Assembly: GCA_045107085.1 (NCBI GenBank)
Contig: JBGCFT010000187.1
Location: 1 to 27,332 of the forward strand
Direction of reading: 5' to 3'
DNA from: NORP309 sp045107085
Lineage (GTDB): Bacteria > Pseudomonadota > Gammaproteobacteria > Xanthomonadales > Marinicellaceae
Length of the DNA stretch: 27,332 nucleotides
Part shown: positions 15,791-24,183 of the stretch, piece by piece
Position numbering within the stretch: position 1 is the first letter of the stretch
How the letters are laid out: every line of letters starts with the position of its first letter
The notes under the pieces: generated by a model
The model's input: only the letters and a program-made list of their open reading frames with translations
Databases searched by the model: none
Told to the model about the DNA's origin: nothing
Made by a program: the position numbers and the translations under genes

Positions 15791-16555
15791 ATGAATATTA
15801 AATTTTTTATGAAAAAAAACATATTTTCTCACAGAAGAACCTTGTTGCCATATTTGGTTAAAAAGCTTAAAGCAAAATCTTATCTTGAAATTGGAGTAAA
15901 AGGAGGCAAAACCTTTTTACCCATAAAGGTCAGAAAAAAGTATGCAGTTGATCCTGATTTTAAAATTAAAAAGGAGTACAAAAAAAAGCAAATATTAGCT
16001 TATCCTTTTAACTACTTTGCTAAATATTTTGAATGTACCAGCAACGATTTTTTTGAGAAGCATGCTCCTCAAACATTAAAAAAGAATGCTTTAGATGTGG
16101 CTTTTATCGATGGATTACATACTTATGAACAAACTTATTTAGACATTGAAAATACATTGCCTTACGTAAAAGAAAATGGCGTTATTATTGTGCATGACTG
16201 TAGTCCTGCTTCTGCTGCTGCAGCTTACCCCGCAACATCCATCCAAAATGTAAAAGAAATAAATCCCCCGGGTTTTGATGGTCTGTGGAGCGGAGATGTA
16301 TGGAAAATAATTCCTAGGTTAAAATTATCTCACCCTGAGTTGTTTTTATTTGTTATAGATCATGACAGTGGCATCGGAGTGATTAGTAAATCAAACCTGT
16401 TTAACAGAGATTTTTCCTTAGATTCTGTTCAAATGAACTATACTATCGAAGATATAAAAGCATGGGATTATGATTATTTTGCTCAAAATAAATTCTCTTT
16501 AATGAATATCATTAAAGATGAAAAGTTAATAAAAGCCTGCCATCTTTTTAAGTGA
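15791..16555 (+). CDS. Class I SAM-dependent methyltransferase (Methyltransf_24-like)
   Basis: 254 residues. Motif I is YLEIGVKGGKTF (residues 31-42), the acidic motif II is YAVDPDF near 51-57, and motif IV is AFIDGLHTYEQ (104-114) followed by VIIVHDC (131-137). This FIDG-x-H plus HDC pattern is characteristic of the Methyltransf_24 group, often found beside glycan or natural-product genes and acting on sugars or small hydroxyl groups. The start is ATG at 15791; a second ATG at 15809 is possible, and neither has a clear ribosome binding site. Its stop overlaps the GTG start of the next gene (GTGA), so the two form an operon. The substrate is unknown; O-methylation of a sugar is inferred. Confidence 0.87.
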   Translation: MNIKFFMKKNIFSHRRTLLPYLVKKLKAKSYLEIGVKGGKTFLPIKVRKKYAVDPDFKIKKEYKKKQILAYPFNYFAKYFECTSNDFFEKHAPQTLKKNALDVAFIDGLHTYEQTYLDIENTLPYVKENGVIIVHDCSPASAAAAYPATSIQNVKEINPPGFDGLWSGDVWKIIPRLKLSHPELFLFVIDHDSGIGVISKSNLFNRDFSLDSVQMNYTIEDIKAWDYDYFAQNKFSLMNIIKDEKLIKACHLFK

Positions 16556-17355
16556 ACAACTATCTCATTACTGGAATACCGCGCAGTGGGACTTCTTTGT
16601 TTCTTAATCTTGTTGATAATGGTAATAGGTTATGTTTTTCTGAACCTCCATGGCTTAAAAACCTAAGAGAAAAAAGCAACGACGGCAATCAACTGGCATT
16701 TTATCTAAAAGAAAAAATTCAAACACTCAGAGACGATATACACAACAATAAATCCATCGAAATAGTCTTTAAAATAAATTCAAAAAAAGTCCCAGACAAT
16801 TATTTCAGTCGCAATGCCAACAATACAACGAAAACCAGAAAAATAAAACCAGTTATTTTAGACAACAAATACAGCCATTATGATTTTATAATAAAAGCCA
16901 ACGCACTTTTCACAGCGAACATAAAACAATTATTGAATGACAAAGCGTGGAAAATTATACCCATCGTCAGAGACCCTTTGGCTGTTATAATGTCTTGGAG
17001 ATCAGTTAAAATCGCATCCAGTCAAGGTCGTGTTAAAGTCAATGAAAAGTTTTCAAAAGACTTAATAAAAATTGGCCAACAAAAACCGTTATTAAAACGA
17101 CAAGTACTCCTATTAGATTGGTACTTCCAACAGTTTGAAATATTTGATAAATCAAACGTGGTTTTTTACGAAGATTTAATATCAGACCCAATTTCACAAA
17201 TTATCAAGCATTTGAAATGCGAGCTACCCACAAAAATTAATTTAACATCTAAAAACAACAACAAACATTACAACCTGTCAGAAAAAGAAAAAATTCTTAG
17301 CGCTATAAAAGCCTATGGAAAATCACTCAAACTTTATTATCCTGAATACAATTAG
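16552..17355 (+). CDS. Sulfotransferase-family protein
   Basis: 267 residues, starting at a GTG that overlaps the previous stop. The phosphosulfate loop is GIPRSGTSLF (residues 8-17, R11 in place of Lys as in many bacterial members), and the 3'-phosphate site is PIVRDPLAVIMSW (R140 and S148). A lysine- and asparagine-rich middle part (about 65-110) differs from the other sulfotransferases here, so it is probably not a recent duplicate. Coupling to the methyltransferase suggests one acceptor is both methylated and sulfated, or that both act on the same glycan. A short 3' gap leads to the convergent glycosyltransferase gene. Confidence 0.85.
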   Translation: MNNYLITGIPRSGTSLFLNLVDNGNRLCFSEPPWLKNLREKSNDGNQLAFYLKEKIQTLRDDIHNNKSIEIVFKINSKKVPDNYFSRNANNTTKTRKIKPVILDNKYSHYDFIIKANALFTANIKQLLNDKAWKIIPIVRDPLAVIMSWRSVKIASSQGRVKVNEKFSKDLIKIGQQKPLLKRQVLLLDWYFQQFEIFDKSNVVFYEDLISDPISQIIKHLKCELPTKINLTSKNNNKHYNLSEKEKILSAIKAYGKSLKLYYPEYN

Positions 17356-17380
17356 AATGGCTTAGATTATTTTAATTTAT

Positions 17381-18205
17381 TTACTGAAACTTTTTGAAGA
17401 AAGAAAAGTCTTTTTCAATCCAACTGAGTACTTTTTTATTCAGCTTACGGTTATTACGTATGATATGGTTATAAGGCGAAAATAAAAACTTATTAAGCCC
17501 TGAAGGCAAAAATTGAGCAAACCAATCAAATCTTTGCTTTTTAATTTTAAAATCTTTAGAGTGATACTTATCTATTCTAGCCGCTGGTTTGCGAAAACCC
17601 ATACCATGGTGATAAACAATATCACCATAAATTCCGAACATTAACGGATGGAGATTATGCACATTACTTCTATTGAGTGCTTTCCAGCTTATTTTTTCTT
17701 TGTTTAAAATACTAAGTAAGGTCCCGCCAACATCATTGACCATACGTCCTCGGCTATTTTTCCACTTGGACTCTCCTTTTTTCCAATCTCCTTTGATTTT
17801 TTTCCAAAAACCTACAGTCGTTAAGCAAAAACATGGATGCGGTTGTATATCGCCTAAATTCTCACTTCTTTGTACAGCAATAAGGTGGTGTGTTTTTAAA
17901 TGTTGAAGACCAAATTCAATGATATTATCAATAGGAAACGCGTCTCCATCTAAAAAAATGAGCCAATCATCATCATTGCCCTGTTTAAGGATTTCCTCTG
18001 CCAACAGATTGAGTTTAGTTCCATGGTCCTTGATTGGATAATCTGTAGCAAATGAAAATTTATCAAATTGATCTTTTTTAATACCGTTCAAACAAGCAAA
18101 TATTTCATGCTCAGATGAGATGTGTGCATTAATATAATTCAGTTGAATATCAATCCAATAAGAGGATTGCCAATGTACAGTAGCTATATATATTTTTGGA
18201 TTCAA
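17381..18205 (-). CDS. GT-A-like glycosyltransferase paralogue A
   Basis: 274 residues without signal peptide. The N-terminus IYIATVHW and the DGDAFP motif (D86-G87-D88) at the end of strand four fit a GT-A fold using a nucleotide sugar and a metal through D-x-D. Conserved blocks are NLGDIQPHPCFC (117-127), FWKKIKGDWK (133-142) and VYHHGMGFR. It is clearly paralogous to the gene at 19315: DGDAFP lies at residue 86 in both, the DIQPHPCFC block at about 119 and the FWKKIKGDWK block at 133. The sugar and acceptor are unknown, and I do not recognise a named family. It is monocistronic, divergent from the sulfotransferase gene at 18405. Confidence 0.75.
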   Translation of the reverse strand: MNPKIYIATVHWQSSYWIDIQLNYINAHISSEHEIFACLNGIKKDQFDKFSFATDYPIKDHGTKLNLLAEEILKQGNDDDWLIFLDGDAFPIDNIIEFGLQHLKTHHLIAVQRSENLGDIQPHPCFCLTTVGFWKKIKGDWKKGESKWKNSRGRMVNDVGGTLLSILNKEKISWKALNRSNVHNLHPLMFGIYGDIVYHHGMGFRKPAARIDKYHSKDFKIKKQRFDWFAQFLPSGLNKFLFSPYNHIIRNNRKLNKKVLSWIEKDFSFFKKFQ

Positions 18206-18404
18206 AATGACCTTCTTTATTCTTTCTTTAAGACGACTAATTCATAAGATATCTTTGGCACATAGTTTTCATATCTATCGAACGGTATTATACATTTTAA
18301 TATTTTTATAAACTAATAGTATTTATTTAAACTATCAGTTACCATTGTCATTCATGATTAAACTCTTAATTTTTCAAATATCATCCTCAAATACCTCAAT
18401 GTAA

Positions 18405-19280
18405 ATGGAAAATAAATCAATAAACTCAAGACCCAATCAGAGGAAGCATATACATTACCAGTTTATTATTATTTTAGGCTGCCAAAGAAGTGGTACTACA
18501 TTAACTGGACAAATTTTAGGCAATCACAATCAAACTTTCTTAATTGATGAAAATGATGGAGATGGGATGTGCCAATGGTTTAAGACATGGTTAAAAAATC
18601 CAGTTTTAAATGATGAAAAATTCCTAGATGTTCAAAAAAAAGCTTCAAAAAAATATATTTCTGAGCAAAAAACTTTCGTTAATCAACCATTACCTGAATC
18701 CTATTCTATTATTCTAAAAGCACCTAACTTAACTTTATTGCCTGATATTTTAAGTCATTTAACTCCTAAGCCTATCATTATATTTCCAGTTAGGGATGTC
18801 CGAAGTGTTGTTTCAAGTATGATCAAATTAAATAAAACAATAATGATAAACAGGCAAACTCAATTATTGAACGAGAATCATTATATTTGCAAAAACTATT
18901 CGAAAGAATTAGCCTTACTTAATTCTCTTAAAACACCCATTCATGTGAGAGCAGCCCTTATATGGTTGTTAAAAAATAATATGTATGATGTTTTTCAAAA
19001 CTACGGTTTAACGCCCTACTTATTTCAATATGAAGATTTGATCTCTCATAAATCCTCTGTTGTTAAAGATTTAATTAATCACTGCAACTTAGACTATGAA
19101 GAATCTATCTTGAATTATCATTTAACAATGAAGGGCAAAGGGCCAGGGAAAACATTAAGAGATCGAAAAATTGATAATATGTCAATAAATAAATGGCACA
19201 ATAATCTTTCAACTCAACAAGTTAAGGATATTATGTCTGTCTCAATTAATCACATGCAAAAGTTAGGATATCAATCATGA
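18405..19280 (+). CDS. Sulfotransferase-family protein
   Basis: 291 residues. The phosphosulfate loop is LGCQRSGTTLTGQIL (residues 24-38, R28 and the S-G-T-T turn), starting later than in the others because of a 20-residue N-terminal tail. The 3'-phosphate site is FPVRDVRSVVSSM (R130 and S138). A C-terminal basic segment (KGKGPGKTLRDRKI) is typical of many bacterial sulfotransferases, where it contacts PAPS. It is followed after 34 bases by the GT-A-like gene at 19315 and probably shares its transcript. The acceptor is unknown. Confidence 0.87.
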   Translation: MENKSINSRPNQRKHIHYQFIIILGCQRSGTTLTGQILGNHNQTFLIDENDGDGMCQWFKTWLKNPVLNDEKFLDVQKKASKKYISEQKTFVNQPLPESYSIILKAPNLTLLPDILSHLTPKPIIIFPVRDVRSVVSSMIKLNKTIMINRQTQLLNENHYICKNYSKELALLNSLKTPIHVRAALIWLLKNNMYDVFQNYGLTPYLFQYEDLISHKSSVVKDLINHCNLDYEESILNYHLTMKGKGPGKTLRDRKIDNMSINKWHNNLSTQQVKDIMSVSINHMQKLGYQS

Positions 19281-19314
19281 ACCAAACCTTCATCATAATT
19301 ATATCAACTTTCTC

Positions 19315-20136
19315 ATGATTCACATTATTACAGTACATTGGAAAACAAGTGATTGGATTGATCTACAACTAAAATATATCAAGCATTTCATCAACGAACC
19401 CTACAAAACATATGCTTTTTTGAACCATATACCACAAACACCTATACAGAGAAAAAAATTCTTTTATGTCTCAAATGAAGACATACAATCTCATGCAATT
19501 AAACTCAATTTGCTAGCGGATATGGCATGTTTTGAATCTAACAATGATGATGACCTGCTTATGTTTATAGATGGAGATGCCTTTCCAGTTGGAGATATCT
19601 CTCAATTTAAAAATAAGTATTTAAAAAATTATCCGCTAGCAGCTGTTCAAAGATTGGATAATAATGGTGACATTCAACCACATCCCTGTTTTTGTATGAC
19701 AACAGTTAAGTTTTGGAAAAAAATCAAGGGAGACTGGAAACCTGGAAATGTTCAATGGAAAAATGCCTCTAATGAAAATACGTCTGATGTTGGTGGATTG
19801 CTTTTATCTAAATTAAATAAGCGTAATATTGATTGGTATAAATTAAATCGAAGCACCAGCCTTTCATCGCATCCGGTTTTTTTTGGTATTTATGATAACT
19901 TAATCTATCACCATGGTGCAGGGTTTAGAATTCCTGGTAATCGTGAAGATATTTCCAACATTAAAAACTATGAAAAGAAGTTGGCTTTATTTGAAAAAGC
20001 TAAAAAAGTTTTGCCTATTTCAATAGCCAGAAAGTTGTTTTTCCCCCAAAGAAAGCTCATTAAAAAGAATCATTCAAATAGCGAAAATATATTTAACACA
20101 ATCAAAAAGGACTTTTATTTTTTTGATAAGCTTTGA
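19315..20136 (+). CDS. GT-A-like glycosyltransferase paralogue B
   Basis: 273 residues, the plus-strand copy of the protein encoded at 17381. The motifs sit at the same residue numbers: TVHWKTSDWIDLQL near the N-terminus, DGDAFP (86-91), NNGDIQPHPCFC (116-127), FWKKIKGDWKPG (133-144), SDVGGLLLSKLNKR and LIYHHGAGFR. The two differ most in the first 60 and last 60 residues. It is presumed to transfer a sugar, with D86 and D88 binding the metal and nucleotide. It lies 34 bases after a sulfotransferase gene, so it may build the acceptor sulfated by that enzyme. No ribosome binding site is obvious. It is convergent to the DUF616-like gene at 20168. Confidence 0.75.
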   Translation: MIHIITVHWKTSDWIDLQLKYIKHFINEPYKTYAFLNHIPQTPIQRKKFFYVSNEDIQSHAIKLNLLADMACFESNNDDDLLMFIDGDAFPVGDISQFKNKYLKNYPLAAVQRLDNNGDIQPHPCFCMTTVKFWKKIKGDWKPGNVQWKNASNENTSDVGGLLLSKLNKRNIDWYKLNRSTSLSSHPVFFGIYDNLIYHHGAGFRIPGNREDISNIKNYEKKLALFEKAKKVLPISIARKLFFPQRKLIKKNHSNSENIFNTIKKDFYFFDKL

Positions 20137-20167
20137 ATTAAAGTATTATTTTTGACAAAATATATAT

Positions 20168-20821
20168 CTACAAAAGGTGAGGGTTTCTTCTGAAAAAACG
20201 GCCGTCTCCAATTCTAGTTGGTATCGCATAATAAGAAAAATTCTTTTTCCAGCAGACATAATTAAAGCTCAACTGATCTCTTCTACTGTGGTTTGCAATT
20301 TGTTTCCACCAATAATGCATTAAATCAATAACAGTCTCATCATGATGGTCTCTCACCAAGACTCCACTGGCAACAAGGCCGTTATTTTTTGGATAGCCAA
20401 GATTTGAATAATGTTCCATTTGTTTTTCAATAATATTAGCTTCGTCTTTCTTCTTATCAATACAATTTAAAGCAGCTTGATACAGGCAATTCCTTTTGGC
20501 ATGAGCATAGATGCCTAAACTCGCATTTTTAACAACTTCTTCTAATAACTTCATCATATTTCCATTTATTGACAAACTGCCATCCACCCAAATACTGTAT
20601 CTATAATCTGAAAAATACAAATGTGGATGCAGCTTCAAATAACGTGCTTGTCTGACTTGGTCTAAAACTGGTGTGTTGATTGTTTTAATGGTCCAAGATT
20701 TTGACTCTAAGTATTGATCATCAGTAAAACAAACAAAATCGAAATTATTGTTTTGATATAAAGGATCTTTTAATACATCGTAACCTTTGGTGATTGTTGT
20801 ATAAACCACACATTTTTTCAT
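20168..20821 (-). CDS. DUF616-type glycosyltransferase
   Basis: 217 residues. The start KCVVYTTITKGYDVL, the FVCFTDDQ strand, the R-Q-A-R-Y-L-K-L-H-P-H segment and YSIWVDGSL (about 75-83) match the DUF616/TOD1-MUCI70-like group, which are glycosyltransferases or related proteins with a degenerate D-x-D. The C-terminal segment RRDQLSFNYVCWK is also family-typical. The ATG overlaps the stop of the upstream gene (ATGA), so it is translated with the gene at 20818. The substrate is unknown. Confidence 0.8.
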   Translation of the reverse strand: MKKCVVYTTITKGYDVLKDPLYQNNNFDFVCFTDDQYLESKSWTIKTINTPVLDQVRQARYLKLHPHLYFSDYRYSIWVDGSLSINGNMMKLLEEVVKNASLGIYAHAKRNCLYQAALNCIDKKKDEANIIEKQMEHYSNLGYPKNNGLVASGVLVRDHHDETVIDLMHYWWKQIANHSRRDQLSFNYVCWKKNFSYYAIPTRIGDGRFFRRNPHLL

Positions 20822-21840
20822 TTTTTATATTCCTTAATTTTTTTGATGATCAATGTTAACTCAGGATTTTTTAACGATTCTTTTATGATTGATTCAATGT
20901 TATGCATTAATTGAATAATGGTAGACTTTATTAATGGATTTGTGATTTTTAGTACTGGTTTTTTACTTTTACCTATCAAATAATGTAAGTAAGTATAAAA
21001 ATATTTCCCATACAACCTTTTTAAAGATATTTCATAAGCATTTCTACTTTTATATTTTTCTTTGGTGATAGTGTTCTTTTGATCGCTCATGTCTAATACT
21101 GAATCATCATATTCTTGAGCTACTTGCATATTTATATCTTGTAGATAGCGCCCACTCATGCCACCCAAATGAACCAATCCTTCAATATCAGCATGGATAT
21201 TTTTAAAACCTTCAATATGGTACATCACACTCAGAAGTTTTCCCGTATCAAACATATCAAAATCTAATTTTAATGGTTTTAATCGATCTTGAACAGCTTT
21301 TGGAATTTGAATCAATTGTCTATATTGTTCAAAACCAATATGATATTTGTACATTGTTTTTTTGAGTTCTTCATAACGATAAATACAAAAAAAAGAGGTC
21401 GCTAATGGTATTTTTCCATCTGGACTTATCGTGGTTGCCCCTCCCTTAAATCCTGCATAAACCGCTTGGTTATCGTTTTCAATTCTGCCTGCTGAAGAAA
21501 AAACATGACCACCATCAATTAAAGATTCAAGTGATGCTGAAATAGGGTTGAATAAAAATAAATCAGAATCACAAAAGCAGAAGTTTTTGGATTCTTCCTT
21601 TTGAAATAATAAATCTAGTAATGTGCCATGAGGTATAATAAAATCACTCTTGAAATTAATATAACTTAACCTATCAGAACAATCTGCTATTGCATTTAAT
21701 AAACTGGCTTCTTTGTCACATAATGCATTTCCAACTAACCGAAATGAGTAATTTGAATTGAGTAATAATGAGACCAAAGCCAATGATTGATAATCAACAG
21801 TTCCTGGAATATAAATTATGTTGAAAATTGGTTCTTTCAT
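20818..21840 (-). CDS. Probable GT-A-like glycosyltransferase of unknown family
   Basis: 340 residues from the ATG at 21840, preceded by AGAGAAGAA; a start at 21876 would add 12 residues and lies further into the divergent gene, so I prefer the shorter form. FCFCDSDLFLFNP (residues 88-99) looks like the D-x-D strand of a GT-A fold, and VFSSAGRIEND is compatible with it, but I do not recognise the family. The C-terminal 80 residues are lysine- and isoleucine-rich and may be a helical membrane-binding tail. It is the first gene of a two-gene unit with the DUF616-type gene (ATGA overlap). A role in the same glycan pathway is inferred. Confidence 0.62.
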   Translation of the reverse strand: MKEPIFNIIYIPGTVDYQSLALVSLLLNSNYSFRLVGNALCDKEASLLNAIADCSDRLSYINFKSDFIIPHGTLLDLLFQKEESKNFCFCDSDLFLFNPISASLESLIDGGHVFSSAGRIENDNQAVYAGFKGGATTISPDGKIPLATSFFCIYRYEELKKTMYKYHIGFEQYRQLIQIPKAVQDRLKPLKLDFDMFDTGKLLSVMYHIEGFKNIHADIEGLVHLGGMSGRYLQDINMQVAQEYDDSVLDMSDQKNTITKEKYKSRNAYEISLKRLYGKYFYTYLHYLIGKSKKPVLKITNPLIKSTIIQLMHNIESIIKESLKNPELTLIIKKIKEYKK

Positions 21841-22291
21841 TTCTTCTCTTTTTAATAAATCTGAAGTCATTATCATTGCTCATCAAAGTAATTACCGAGA
21901 ACAAATAAAACAGGCCTTTAATCTATCCGAAAACCATCCTGAATTGACGTATAATTGTATTATCAACTTTGAAGGAGATTTTAAAATTGAAAATCAAAGT
22001 CAAATCATACAAAATAAACCTAAGAATTTAAACCTTATCTTTCATCCCTCTAATAGAAAAATTGAAAATCATCTGTTAATTCTTCAGTTTATAACTAAAA
22101 TAAAAAAAATAAAAAATTATATTGTTATCGGCCCTTATTCAAAATACGACTTTTCAAATAGTCAGCTTGGTCATCTCATTGAACCACTTAAAATAGATGA
22201 TATGGATGCCTTAAAAATCAATTCAAAAGAATTAATTGACCATTGTCTAAATGGCAATGCACTAGAAAAATTAAGGCTTATTCTTCACTAA
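21818..22291 (+). CDS. Orphan protein of unknown function
   Basis: 157 residues with no recognised motif. It has beta-rich, isoleucine/lysine-rich stretches such as NYIVIGPYSKYDF and ELTYNCIINFEGDF, and no signal peptide or membrane helix. The ATG at 21818 has GGAA nine bases upstream, but this start lies inside the 5' end of the oppositely oriented gene (22-base overlap), so the true start may be an unusual downstream codon such as ATT at 21866 or 21872. It is followed after 23 bases by the beta-propeller gene, and the frame stays open without frequent stops, so I think it is real. It could be a fragment of a larger protein. Confidence 0.5.
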   Translation: MLKIGSFISSLFNKSEVIIIAHQSNYREQIKQAFNLSENHPELTYNCIINFEGDFKIENQSQIIQNKPKNLNLIFHPSNRKIENHLLILQFITKIKKIKNYIVIGPYSKYDFSNSQLGHLIEPLKIDDMDALKINSKELIDHCLNGNALEKLRLILH

Positions 22292-22314
22292 CATTTCCTA
22301 TTAGAACCTATCAA

Positions 22315-23199
22315 ATGTCAAAAAAATTCTTAATCTCTTTTTGTAATAACAAAACCCATATCAAATCTAATGGAACTGGCTATTTTGGTCTTTTAACAGT
22401 TGATGTGAAAAATCAAAATTATAAATTTGAAGACTTACATTTAAATTTACCTGCTGATTTAACAGGCAACGGTATCACAGGCATGTGTTTACACAATAAT
22501 CAGATAGTTTTATTATTACAAAGAATGCCCTCCACACTGGTATTTTTGGATAAAGCATTTAATTTTATTGATTATTGGCCAATTGAAAATATAAGGGGCG
22601 TGCACTCAATACTCAGTAAAAATAATGAAATTTATCTTTCAGTGACCAATCAAGATAAAATTATTGCAATCAATACCGAAAAAAAAATCAAAGAAGTGTG
22701 GACAAAAAATACTGAAAAAGACACCATTCACCTAAACAGTATATGTCTGCATAAAAAATTAGTTCATGCCACAGCATTTGGTCCAAAAGCAAGCGAATTG
22801 TGGTCCAGTGCTCAAAGTGGCATGCTCTTTAATATCAATTCAAATAATGTCATCATCAACAACATTTGGCACCCTCACTCCTCATTTAGTTTCAATGGAG
22901 AACTGTATTGTTGCGACTCTAGTAATCAAAGAGTCATTGGTGAGAATACTGTATTGTTGAAAAACTTACCTGGATACTCAAGAGGACTATTCATAGACGA
23001 AAATATGATTTTATGTGGCAGCTCACAGGGCAGACAAGTTTCACATTCAACAGGTGTCAAGATTAGTAATAAGTCAGATAAAGGAAAGATTGCAGGACAA
23101 TGCGGACTCACCGTTCATTTTAAAGAATCCCAACTTACAAAATTTATAGATTTTAACAATAAGGCATTAGAAGTTTTTGACATATTGCAAGTAAACTAG
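22315..23199 (+). CDS. Beta-propeller-like protein (TIGR03032/DUF4915-like)
   Basis: 294 residues from the ATG at 22315; a TTG at 22243 would reach back into the previous gene and is unlikely. Repeated strands of the form QIVLLLQRMPSTLVFLD, EIYLSVTNQDKIIAI and MLFNINSNN suggest blades of a propeller. WHPHSSFSFNGELYCCDSSN (near 180-200) resembles the MPHSPR...LDSG signature of the TIGR03032/DUF4915 group, whose function is unknown but whose genes often sit in glycan or sulfotransferase-rich neighbourhoods. There is no signal peptide, so it is likely cytosolic. It is co-directional with the orphan gene upstream. Confidence 0.68.
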   Translation: MSKKFLISFCNNKTHIKSNGTGYFGLLTVDVKNQNYKFEDLHLNLPADLTGNGITGMCLHNNQIVLLLQRMPSTLVFLDKAFNFIDYWPIENIRGVHSILSKNNEIYLSVTNQDKIIAINTEKKIKEVWTKNTEKDTIHLNSICLHKKLVHATAFGPKASELWSSAQSGMLFNINSNNVIINNIWHPHSSFSFNGELYCCDSSNQRVIGENTVLLKNLPGYSRGLFIDENMILCGSSQGRQVSHSTGVKISNKSDKGKIAGQCGLTVHFKESQLTKFIDFNNKALEVFDILQVN

Positions 23200-23308
23200 A
23201 TTAATAATTGATTCTCAGGGTTTATCCTTTAAATAAAGTCTGGTGTTGGGTAGAATATGTATCAATAAAGCTTTATTTGCTTAAATAAATATTTATTAAT
23301 TTTTATAT

Positions 23309-23333
23309 GACCGTTTTTATTTTTAAGACCGTT
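23309..23333 (+). repeat. Direct repeat GACCGTT in the leader of the secreted-protein gene
   Basis: GACCGTT occurs at 23309-23315 and 23327-23333, about two helical turns apart (18-base period), in front of a TATAAA at 23335-23340 and the ribosome binding site GGAG at 23359-23362. It may be a regulator or UP-type site for the gene at 23370, but two 7-mers can recur by chance. Confidence 0.3.
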
Positions 23334-23369
23334 CTATAAAACTAAGAATTAACATTTTGGAGAAAAATA

Positions 23370-24116
23370 ATGAAAAAAACTCTTTTAATCGGTGCACTTT
23401 TTGCATCTGGTACACTTTTCGCACAGTGCGACATTTCAAATGTTGAAGGTGCTTGGGAAAACGTTCGTGAAGACGTTGATACACAAATGGACGTTACAGG
23501 TCCTGGCATCGTAGGTGCTTGTAAACTGACTGTCAACTCTACTTCTGATAATGGCGATCGTGCTCGTCTACGTGACAGATCACCTTCTTGTGAGTCAAGC
23601 TTTAGAGCTAGCTTCATCATGAATGCTGACTCAGTTGGTGCTTTAGCTAACAATCAAAGAAATAAAGTTTATAACTTTCAATGTAACTCTAACTTAAATG
23701 GTGGAGCTGTTGATTGTGCTAATACTGGTATTGGTCAATTTAGATTACAAGGCGATGATGGAAGTAATATTCTAAGAAGCTTCGTAACCGATGAAGGCCC
23801 AGCAACAGTTGCTGACAATAGAAGAAAATTTGATGTACCTGTAGGTGCTGGCGATCAAACTTTTGAAATTCACTGGGTTAGAGCATCTGCTCCTGGCGCA
23901 GCTGATGGAATTTTCAAAATGTGGCACAGTGGTAACACAACTGAGTTAAACCCTAATGTTCAATTCACTGACTTACAAAACTACAACTACTGTGTAGACC
24001 AAGTAAATCTTGGCTTAATTCAACCTACTAATGGTTGGGTTGGAAATCATGCTGGTAAAGATTTGATTTTTGATGAGTATGAGTCTCGTAGATTATCTGG
24101 TATTACAGTTAACTAA
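23370..24116 (+). CDS. Secreted, cysteine-containing protein of unknown function
   Basis: 248 residues. MKKTLLIGALFASGTLFA is a Sec signal peptide with likely cleavage after Ala18; Cys20 is not a lipobox because Gln precedes it. The mature part has six cysteines (20, 51, 74, 105, 116, 208), enough for three disulfides. It has a pattern (FRASFIMNADSV, HWVRASAPGAADGIFKMWHSG) that resembles concanavalin A-like beta-sandwich domains in secreted proteins of marine bacteria; that match is an inference. Codon use is richer in CGT, GGT and GTT-type codons than its neighbours. Together with a clear GGAG ribosome binding site seven bases upstream and a strong terminator, this suggests high expression. 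Likely periplasmic, secreted or surface-located. Monocistronic. Confidence 0.85.
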   Translation: MKKTLLIGALFASGTLFAQCDISNVEGAWENVREDVDTQMDVTGPGIVGACKLTVNSTSDNGDRARLRDRSPSCESSFRASFIMNADSVGALANNQRNKVYNFQCNSNLNGGAVDCANTGIGQFRLQGDDGSNILRSFVTDEGPATVADNRRKFDVPVGAGDQTFEIHWVRASAPGAADGIFKMWHSGNTTELNPNVQFTDLQNYNYCVDQVNLGLIQPTNGWVGNHAGKDLIFDEYESRRLSGITVN

Positions 24117-24130
24117 GATTGAATATCTAA

Positions 24131-24167
24131 GCAAAAAAAAAGCCACATTTTTAATGTGGCTTTTTTT
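24131..24167. terminator. Bidirectional intrinsic terminator
   Basis: A nine-base-pair stem, AGCCACATT at 24141-24149 pairing with AATGTGGCT at 24153-24161 around a TTT loop, flanked by an A-run before (24133-24141) and a T-run after (24161-24167). It can terminate the secreted-protein gene on the plus strand and the convergent sulfotransferase gene, which ends at 24184, on the minus strand. This is the clearest terminator in the window. Confidence 0.92.
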
Positions 24168-24183
24168 ATGAGCCAGTAAAAAT

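Noticed and set aside
22243..22314. TTG-started extension of the beta-propeller gene
   Set aside because: It overlaps the preceding gene and has no ribosome binding site; the ATG at 22315 is a better start.
23342..23653. Open frame antisense to the secreted-protein gene
   Set aside because: It is opposite a gene with a clear signal peptide and codon bias, so it is a shadow frame.
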